Positions 14,997-21,094 of a stretch of 45,457 bases of DNA are shown here, in pieces. Each line of letters opens with the position of its first letter. Within the stretch, counting starts at the first letter, position 1. A model generated the notes under the pieces. That model saw only the letters and a program-made list of their open reading frames with translations, did no database searches and was not told the DNA's origin. This DNA is from a virus, in IMG/VR virus record IMGVR_UViG_3300020463_001463, positions 1-45,457 of that record, one strand, 5' to 3'. A program made the translations under genes and the position numbers.

Positions 14997-15171
14997 TGCC
15001 TTCTCCTTTAATTTTACTAATTGTATCTTTTAGTTTGAGTTTTTTTATCTTAAGTTCTTTCAGTGTTTTCTCACTGTTTGTAGTATTGTATAACTTTTTA
15101 ACTTGTTCGTCAAGTAATTTATGTTCGTTTTCTAACTTAGTTAGACGATTTTGATTTGCTTTGTGGGGCAT
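14980..15171 (-). CDS. DUF465/YdcH-like coiled-coil protein, 63 aa
   Basis: The product is one helical hairpin: NRLTKLENEHKLLDEQVKKL (9-28) and LKELKIKKLKLKDTISKIKG (37-56). The H-x-x-L-D-x-x-V/I pattern and the L-K-x-x-K-L-x-L-K-D-x-I end match DUF465 (YdcH), a small family of unknown function. ATG 15171; overlaps both neighbours slightly. Confidence 0.7.
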   Translation of the reverse strand: MPHKANQNRLTKLENEHKLLDEQVKKLYNTTNSEKTLKELKIKKLKLKDTISKIKGEGNGKED

Positions 15172-15586
15172 TTAAAACTCTCTCCCTAAGATCAGTAGTA
15201 CTGAATCTATGTTCCCTTTTATTAAAGTGTAGTTCTATACCTCTTTTCCTACACACATCTTTGCCTGTAAAATCTCTTTCTCTGTACTCCTCACCAAGAA
15301 CTCTTATATTAATATGATACATTTCAAGTATATCAACCAAGTCTTGTTCTGTTTGATAAGGTACTATTTCATCTACATAACCTACTGCTTTTAGTTGTGT
15401 ATATCTTTCTACTAGTGTTTGTACTGGCGGGTTCTTGCTGTCAGGTCTATCAATAGTAGGGTCAGTTTGTAATCCAACTATTAGATAATCGCAATGCTCT
15501 TTTGCTTCACGCAACATAGCAATGTGTCCTGCATGTAGCAAATCAAACGTGCTACATGTAAATCCTATGTGTTTATTACCGTTCAT
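15137..15586 (-). CDS. Cytidylyltransferase, glycerol-3-phosphate type (TagD-like)
   Basis: A 149-residue nucleotidyltransferase with TFDLLHAGHIAMLREAK (13-29), whose H-A-G-H (18-21) is the HxGH catalytic motif, and FSTTDLRERV near residue 130, the second ISTTxxR-type motif. Such enzymes make CDP-glycerol, CDP-ethanolamine or similar activated alcohols. The start is ATG 15586 in ATGA overlap with the upstream gene; an in-frame extension upstream is unlikely. With two oxidoreductases and a glycosyltransferase in the same run it may supply an activated group; the substrate is unknown. Confidence 0.87.
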   Translation of the reverse strand: MNGNKHIGFTCSTFDLLHAGHIAMLREAKEHCDYLIVGLQTDPTIDRPDSKNPPVQTLVERYTQLKAVGYVDEIVPYQTEQDLVDILEMYHINIRVLGEEYRERDFTGKDVCRKRGIELHFNKREHRFSTTDLRERVLNAPQSKSKSSN

Positions 15587-16095
15587 TCTACTGGCTCGTC
15601 GCCTTTGTAATCTTTCCAATCAGTGTATACTGATCTTCGTTGAAGGGAATGTAAACTATGACACCATACGCCTGAATTACTGTGTCCCCAAGTTGTGTCA
15701 TCTAGTTTTACTGTTGCGTTATAGTTAAATTGTCTAATGTATGGAAGTTTAACACTTATCATACTAATGTAGTTATCATATTCATCAAGGCCCATTCCTA
15801 AAACCTGTTCTGCATACTCAACGCCAAAGTCTAGTGTACACCAAAACTTTTTTTCTAGTAGCTCTCGAATCATGTGTGTCCATGCCGCCCACTCTAGTTC
15901 TTTTTCTGGTGTAAAACTTTGACTTGTACCAAAGTATAAATGTCTAATACCGTGTGCTAGTGCATGTTCTACAATCTCATTAACTTCTTTAACACCCACA
16001 ATGAACAATGTCTTTTCACCTTTCATTGCTGTATTCTCGACTTCAGTACCGATAAAATAATCAGTCTTTTGTCTTTCGTGTGTATTTAATCCCAT
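15583..16095 (-). CDS. Protein of 170 aa, unknown
   Basis: ATG 16095, overlapping the MDR stop. The product has a clear alpha/beta pattern: TLFIVGVKEVNEIVEHALAH (29-48), GIRHLYFGTSQSFTPEKELE, then FWCTLDFGVEYAEQVLGMG and ISMISVKLPYIRQFNYNATV, which reads like part of a TIM-barrel or Rossmann-like domain. The end is rich in histidine, tryptophan and serine (HSNSGVWCHSLHSL). I do not recognise a family. Its position between a cytidylyltransferase and an MDR enzyme in the dpdA run makes it a good candidate for an undescribed step. Confidence 0.75.
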   Translation of the reverse strand: MGLNTHERQKTDYFIGTEVENTAMKGEKTLFIVGVKEVNEIVEHALAHGIRHLYFGTSQSFTPEKELEWAAWTHMIRELLEKKFWCTLDFGVEYAEQVLGMGLDEYDNYISMISVKLPYIRQFNYNATVKLDDTTWGHSNSGVWCHSLHSLQRRSVYTDWKDYKGDEPVE

Positions 16096-17009
16096 TTGAT
16101 ATAACCTCTACTGTAGCCTGCTGGACGTTCATTAGCATCAGTAAATGCTTCTTGCCAGTTGTTAGTTCTACTATAACAATTAGTCCATACATTGTCAAGT
16201 GTTAATGTTTTTTGTGTTACCATGCTTACTGCCCTACGCATACTTTGTAAAAAGCAAGGTGCTCTAGGACTTGGCATTTTAATAGTTGCACTTTTCCAAA
16301 GCCAGTTACTAAAATCAGTAGCAATTGGCACCTGCTTTTGCGAGCATAGTATAATCAAAGGATTATCATTTACTTCTACGTCTAACACTTGTTTTGTAGC
16401 TTTTAGATCAACTACAATATCATATGAACCGTTTGGTTCGGATACCAACTTATCTCCCCAAAACTCTTTATCAGCATTGCCCCAAACATCAATTTCAAAT
16501 GCGTAGCTTTGCATACACTGATAAAATATTTTTGCTAAAAACCCACTGCCTATAATTAACATGCGTCTTTCGTTGTCGTGATGTTTTCTTACAATATCAT
16601 CTAAACAAAAAGTTTCAATGTTTACTGCACAAGCCACAGGTTCTATAATGTATTTAGGATCTGCTTCGGGTACTTTTACCCATGTCATAGGTTTACAGTT
16701 GTAGTAATCTGCATACGCAGGTTCGCCTCTGGTTGCTACATAGTCTCCTATTTTACAATCATAGTCATGCACACCTATACCACGCTCTACAACTTGTCCT
16801 AGCCCTTCATGCCCATGCATACTTTCTGGAAGTAAAGGAAACGATCCTTTCATCATGTCAATGTCACTACGACATACTCCAGTCATTACTGCTTTGACTC
16901 GAATTTCTAACTTGCCTAAAGGTTCTAGTTTATAGTTAGTTTCATAAAAAGTACCCTTACCTTGTGTACTTAATAATCTTACAGATTGTCCAGTAACTGG
17001 TGTATCCAT
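16086..17009 (-). CDS. MDR family (zinc alcohol dehydrogenase-like) oxidoreductase
   Basis: The 307-residue protein has a GroES-like domain with IRVKAVMTGVCRSDIDMMKG (catalytic-zinc cysteine in GVCRSD), MHGHEGLGQVVERG, KIGDYVATRG, and a Rossmann half beginning RRMLIIGSGFLAKIF. The four-cysteine structural zinc lobe of typical alcohol dehydrogenases is reduced or absent. ATG 17009 is chosen because GGAG lies eight bases upstream and it limits overlap with the preceding gene to 31 bases; an ATG-less extension to 17060 is less likely. Substrate unknown; polyol or sugar-phosphate dehydrogenases of this type feed cytidylyltransferases in teichoic acid pathways, which would suit the neighbour. Confidence 0.83.
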   Translation of the reverse strand: MDTPVTGQSVRLLSTQGKGTFYETNYKLEPLGKLEIRVKAVMTGVCRSDIDMMKGSFPLLPESMHGHEGLGQVVERGIGVHDYDCKIGDYVATRGEPAYADYYNCKPMTWVKVPEADPKYIIEPVACAVNIETFCLDDIVRKHHDNERRMLIIGSGFLAKIFYQCMQSYAFEIDVWGNADKEFWGDKLVSEPNGSYDIVVDLKATKQVLDVEVNDNPLIILCSQKQVPIATDFSNWLWKSATIKMPSPRAPCFLQSMRRAVSMVTQKTLTLDNVWTNCYSRTNNWQEAFTDANERPAGYSRGYIKWD

Positions 17010-17866
17010 AAGTCCATCTCCATTTGTTGTTGCCAAAATTTGTCGTTTGTTTTTTCCCATAATGCAGTTGTAATCATATTATGGTATGCTAGTTCAGGAC
17101 ATAGTCCTAGTTCGAAACTCTTTGTTTGTGTATGAACTGCAATATCGTCTGTATCTAAACTACGCCAATCAGTTTGTAGTTGGAAGTCTCCAAAGTCAAT
17201 ATATGCAAAATCATCTACATCATAAATGCCGTTGGAATCTACTTCACCATAATCACTATCAGTTAAATCTTCTAAGTTCCAACGTCTTTCTTTCTTAGCC
17301 CACTTGGGTTGTGTTGTACGCCAGTCTGGTTCAAACATTTGATACAAGCTCAACAAGTGTGGCATTAAATCTCGGCTTACACCACCAAATGCTAGTTCCT
17401 TGTTTGTAAACCAACTACCCGGCTTGGGTACTCTATTGTCGTTAATCCAATTGATTCTTGTAACACCATGCTTAGGATCAGCCGCTTGTGCCATTTCCAC
17501 AATGTTATCTCTGTATTGATTATTCTTGGTCATCATTATTCTTGTGTCATGATGATCTACTAACAATTGACTCCAAAGTGTAACACTGCCAACACCGGGC
17601 TTTTCAACAAACACAATGTCTGCGTACAATGCACACAAGTCTGCTAATTCATAATGTGTATGATTTGGAGTTGTAATATGACAGGTGTCCCAATAACTTC
17701 CGTTATGTCCACTGCCACTTTCTATTGCACGAGCAACTGTTTTAAAGTCTGCGTTGGGGTCAGCTACATCAATAGTAGTAACTTGCCAGCCCATACTTTC
17801 GTATATACCTTTGTATAGGCTACCAAATCCTGTACCAATTATTAGTGCTTTATTCGAAGAGTGCAT
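16979..17866 (-). CDS. Gfo/Idh/MocA family oxidoreductase
   Basis: A 295-residue NAD(P)-dependent oxidoreductase: nucleotide loop ALIIGTGFGSLYKG (7-20), HITTPNHTHYELA (63-75) and the family signature VFVEKPG (85-91), with the C-terminal half starting near the GGVSRDLMPHLLSLY helix whose histidine is the usual active-site base. Substrates of the family are mostly sugars or inositols. It overlaps dpdA by 17 bases and the MDR gene by 31 bases. Its role in the phage is unknown. Confidence 0.85.
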   Translation of the reverse strand: MHSSNKALIIGTGFGSLYKGIYESMGWQVTTIDVADPNADFKTVARAIESGSGHNGSYWDTCHITTPNHTHYELADLCALYADIVFVEKPGVGSVTLWSQLLVDHHDTRIMMTKNNQYRDNIVEMAQAADPKHGVTRINWINDNRVPKPGSWFTNKELAFGGVSRDLMPHLLSLYQMFEPDWRTTQPKWAKKERRWNLEDLTDSDYGEVDSNGIYDVDDFAYIDFGDFQLQTDWRSLDTDDIAVHTQTKSFELGLCPELAYHNMITTALWEKTNDKFWQQQMEMDLWIHQLLDNL

Positions 17867-19355
17867 TGAACTGTGCTGAACTGTTAATTGTTTTCTTTCC
17901 TACGGCACCACGTGTGCCAATTACCTTCATCCATAGTTTACGATGATTTTCAATAATTTGCAAGCTCTTTCCTTTGTCGCTTTCTGCAAATACTTCCATA
18001 ATAACGTCTTTGACTTCTTGTTTGTCAAAACTTTCATCTACCATCATACCTGGATATACTCCAGTATCAAATGCTTTGTTTGCTTCTTGTACACTCATAA
18101 TATGTTGCCATACATTGTGATTCATCAACAAGCAATATGCAAAACTATCCCAACTTGTTTTAGTTTCGGTGCCCATTCTACTTACATCACCAGGAGCATA
18201 ATAACAAATATCATCTATACTTAGACCTTTACTCATTGGACTACTGATAAAGTCTGGGTACATTTGTCTTACAACATCATCAAAAGCAACGCCACTTCCT
18301 TTGTAACTTTTATCATCTGGGCCTACATTCATCATGTAACTCCATTTGCCCCTGTGATCTAATCTCCAGTTTGTGTAAAACTGTCCGTTAGCCGTACACA
18401 AGAAAGGACTTGCACAATCATATGTAATATTGAAACTAGGATTATGATACTTTCGAACTGCTCTTTGCATTGCAGTAAGTACCACTGCCCATTCTAATTT
18501 GCTGGTTCCTAGGAAGTGCATAACATCATGCTTGCCCTCTTCAAGTAGCCCATCATGTCTAAGTTCAACTAGACGTTTTAGTGCTAGTTCAATATCACAC
18601 ATGTTTTGACCACCCATAGCCCAACCATTAAAGTGTGCATCTGGATACTGTTTTGGATCACAAAACTTTTTCATTTGTGAATACCAATCATCTGCTTGTG
18701 CGAAGTTTTCACCTTGTAGCACATTTAAGAACTTGCATTCACCGTTACGATTCTTAATAAAATATTCGTTATTGTATGCAGTACCATCGACTGCTTCTTG
18801 ATAACTGCTGATGTTACTTGCTTTTGCACCCTCAGGACTTCTACTTACCCAAGCTGGAATATCTAATATCATTCCATAGTCCATAAATGCATCCATCCAT
18901 TTTAGAACACCATCACGTTTTTTCTGTGCTAGATTACAGCCACTTCCTGATCTCCAGTCACCTTCCCATTTACCTTTACCAATCTGAAAGCCTCCACTGT
19001 CACCTAATAGCCAACTGTATTGTCTATCACGTTCTCTGTATTGACTTTCTCTATACATGTCTTTTTGTAGATCTAAACTTGCATGTCCTGCACTGTGTAA
19101 ACTCCACTTGTAACGCCACATACCTTCTTTTGCAAGCCAGTTTATACTTTCAACTCCATTTGTGAGGTGCGAGGGAATTCGATTGAGTGGGATATAAGGT
19201 TCGCCACTACCTTTCTTATTTTCGTCTAATGGTTCTAAGCCTCGTCTTTGCCTACCTACAAACAGAGCATAGAAAGTACTAAGTGCTGGCAAAAATGTTG
19301 CATAGTCACTTTGTCTGGCAGTTAAGTCTGTTTCAGTTGTGTAATCTGTTGTCAT
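17850..19355 (-). CDS. dpdA: DpdA-like guanine/7-deazaguanine transglycosylase
   Basis: Tgt-superfamily protein of 501 residues that would swap guanine in DNA for a 7-deazaguanine base. Tgt landmarks in order: GDSGGFQIGKG (118-128, the substrate-binding D-S-G-G-F-Q), ILDIPAW (163-169), FLNVLQGEN (209-217, the V-Q-G loop), GWAMGGQ (244-250, usual G-G-L), HFLGTSK (280-286) and FNITYDCASPF (308-318, with D313 as likely nucleophile). The C-terminal zinc site of tRNA Tgt is not apparent, as expected for a DNA-acting DpdA. ATG 19355 forms ATGA with the upstream 52-residue gene, in the clamp transcript. The genes for CDG synthesis are in the same window, which favours DNA over tRNA as target. Confidence 0.82.
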   Translation of the reverse strand: MTTDYTTETDLTARQSDYATFLPALSTFYALFVGRQRRGLEPLDENKKGSGEPYIPLNRIPSHLTNGVESINWLAKEGMWRYKWSLHSAGHASLDLQKDMYRESQYRERDRQYSWLLGDSGGFQIGKGKWEGDWRSGSGCNLAQKKRDGVLKWMDAFMDYGMILDIPAWVSRSPEGAKASNISSYQEAVDGTAYNNEYFIKNRNGECKFLNVLQGENFAQADDWYSQMKKFCDPKQYPDAHFNGWAMGGQNMCDIELALKRLVELRHDGLLEEGKHDVMHFLGTSKLEWAVVLTAMQRAVRKYHNPSFNITYDCASPFLCTANGQFYTNWRLDHRGKWSYMMNVGPDDKSYKGSGVAFDDVVRQMYPDFISSPMSKGLSIDDICYYAPGDVSRMGTETKTSWDSFAYCLLMNHNVWQHIMSVQEANKAFDTGVYPGMMVDESFDKQEVKDVIMEVFAESDKGKSLQIIENHRKLWMKVIGTRGAVGKKTINSSAQFNALFE

Positions 19356-19510
19356 GTAACCTTTAATACTTTCCTAAGTTCAGCACCTTCAAAATTATCC
19401 ATAGCTAGATATTTTGCAAGCACAGGACTATCTGGATCTAATCTTGCAACTTCTTTTGCAAGTTGTTCTATCATCTCATAGTCCATTTTTGTTTTTATAT
19501 GCTTGCCCAT
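19352..19510 (-). CDS. Small protein, 52 aa, between clamp and dpdA
   Basis: Frame from ATG 19510, overlapping the clamp stop as TAATG, to a TGA overlapping the dpdA ATG. The product is helical and charged: YEMIEQLAKEVARLDPDSPV, then LAKYLAMDNFEGAELRKVLK. Double coupling makes coding very likely. Unknown family; it could be a small partner of the clamp or of DpdA. Confidence 0.7.
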   Translation of the reverse strand: MGKHIKTKMDYEMIEQLAKEVARLDPDSPVLAKYLAMDNFEGAELRKVLKVT

Positions 19511-20241
19511 TACTTACTCTGTGCTGGAAGGATGTAATCATAACTTGCCATGCCACTGTCAACTGTAATCATAGCCGCACCTGCATCACTAAACTTCATA
19601 GTAATGTCTCCTGGCAAACTTAATATACTCAAAACTTGTGCTACGGGCCAACTCCAACCTGTATTTAATGCACCTTCAACGCCTGCCGCAAATACAAAGT
19701 TACCTGCATGTGTACTACTATCACCAAAGAAAAACTTGAGATCAGTACCTTCAGTTTTTGCAACAAATACAGTTTCTTCACTGTTGGCTTGTGCTTGCAT
19801 TTTAAATCTTGCAATGCTGGCACTGTTTGGCTGGATAGTAATATCCCAATTAACACCTTTAAACTTAACACTTTTAAGTTTTTCTTCAACTACTTCTTTA
19901 CTCATAAATCTGTAGTCATTTTTAAAGTCACCACTTGCATTTTCAAAATGCAAACCAAATGGAACAGTTTCGCCGTTACGATCTTGTTCGTTAACTGTGA
20001 TATTAGCATTATCTTTATACTCATCAATGTTAAGCAAAATGTTCAACTTGCTAAGATTAGGCAAACCAAATGTACCACTTAGTCCTTGCACTTGGCTTTT
20101 GAAATCAGCTTGTACAATTACTGTACGATCATCATCCATAGCTTCTAGTTGTGTACCGCCATTTTCATTAACAATCTTTGCACTTTCAATAAAGCCAAGT
20201 CCATGTGTATGTTGTACGATATCTTTTAAGTTATCTCTCAT
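19510..20241 (-). CDS. gp45: Sliding clamp (T4 gp45-like)
   Basis: Ring-shaped processivity factor of the DNA polymerase; in T4 it also activates late transcription. The 243-residue product has the form of marine T4-like clamps: VKFKGVNWDITIQPN, LKFFFGDSSTHAGNFVFAAG, GWSWPVAQVLSILSLPGD, and the C-terminal AMITVDSGMASYDYILPAQ. T4 gp45 is 228 residues. ATG 20241 with AAGGAA upstream, ATGA overlap with the Smr gene. It lies downstream of the polymerase as in other T4-like genomes, though with extra genes between. Confidence 0.88.
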   Translation of the reverse strand: MRDNLKDIVQHTHGLGFIESAKIVNENGGTQLEAMDDDRTVIVQADFKSQVQGLSGTFGLPNLSKLNILLNIDEYKDNANITVNEQDRNGETVPFGLHFENASGDFKNDYRFMSKEVVEEKLKSVKFKGVNWDITIQPNSASIARFKMQAQANSEETVFVAKTEGTDLKFFFGDSSTHAGNFVFAAGVEGALNTGWSWPVAQVLSILSLPGDITMKFSDAGAAMITVDSGMASYDYILPAQSK

Positions 20242-20489
20242 TTGTTCCTTATCCTTTTCTTTCTAAGTTTAATATTGTAACTGCCTTGTGTTCTAGTATT
20301 AAGTCTGTATTCTTGTACATGACTATTTAGGCTCAGCCACTGTTCTATTTCTATTTTTATAGCGCCTTGCCCACAAATAATTTCACAATTTGTATAGTTT
20401 GTATAATAACACGACTCTAAAAACTTTGCAACCTTTTTCCACGCTTCATGTACATGATTACCGTGTAGGTCTAAACTAGGTCTGTGCAT
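20238..20489 (-). CDS. Smr-domain protein, 83 aa
   Basis: Short Smr domain: LDLHGNHVHEAWKKVAKFLE (6-25) contains the L-D-L-H-G motif, IICGQGAIKIEIEQWL (about 37-52) the usual G-x-G-x-x-x-x-x-x-x-x-W/L loop, and a basic end KLRKKRIRNK. Smr domains bind or nick nucleic acids, as in MutS2. Here it stands alone, between an oxygenase and the clamp, coupled to the clamp by ATGA. A role in replication or branched-DNA handling is inference. Confidence 0.82.
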   Translation of the reverse strand: MHRPSLDLHGNHVHEAWKKVAKFLESCYYTNYTNCEIICGQGAIKIEIEQWLSLNSHVQEYRLNTRTQGSYNIKLRKKRIRNK

Positions 20490-21093
20490 TTGCAGGAGCC
20501 TCGTGAACTGTCATGTTAAATGCTACTACTATCCTATCTTTTTCGCCTGTATATAGTTTTTGTGTATGAGCTAGATACGAAGGAAACAGAACCAACAACC
20601 CTTCTTTAGGATTTATATCCAAAGAAGTATCCATTAGAAATCTATTGCCATGGTCATGGTAACTACTATCAACAGGCGTTATAAATGAGGTTTTACCATC
20701 TTCGCCTTCACCTGGATCTAAATAAAATACACCGCACCAACTACAATTAGGATGTTTATGTACACCATGCATACCATTTGTTTTTGTTATATGATACCAA
20801 GTTTCATTAAAACCTATTTGATAATTTTCCTCTGAACCATGTATTGCGTTTAATGTTGCCTTCAAGCATTCACATATCCATTGTATTGTTTTTTGTATTA
20901 CTGGTTCATTACTGTGGAAAAAATTAAACTTTGATTCTATTAGATTATGTTTCACAAATTCAGCAACACCACTTTCTATTCCTTGTGCATCTTGTGTAAG
21001 AACATATTCTTTAAGTTCTTGTGCAAGTTCAGCATTGACATAATCTGCTATAGGAGTTGCCCAAAACGGTATTACATTTGCTTTTACTGTCAT
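20476..21093 (-). CDS. 2-oxoglutarate/Fe(II) oxygenase, phage type
   Basis: Oxygenase of 205 residues of the small phage double-stranded beta-helix group: MHGVHKHPNCSWCGVFYL (108-125, iron-binding H-x-H region), a distal histidine in FPSYLAHTQKLY and the 2-oxoglutarate arginine in DRIVVAFNM. The start is ATG 21093, one base after the polymerase stop; an in-frame start 54 bases upstream would overlap the polymerase. Substrates of this group in phages are unknown; protein or DNA-base hydroxylation are possibilities. Confidence 0.82.
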   Translation of the reverse strand: MTVKANVIPFWATPIADYVNAELAQELKEYVLTQDAQGIESGVAEFVKHNLIESKFNFFHSNEPVIQKTIQWICECLKATLNAIHGSEENYQIGFNETWYHITKTNGMHGVHKHPNCSWCGVFYLDPGEGEDGKTSFITPVDSSYHDHGNRFLMDTSLDINPKEGLLVLFPSYLAHTQKLYTGEKDRIVVAFNMTVHEAPANAQT

Positions 21094-21094
21094 A

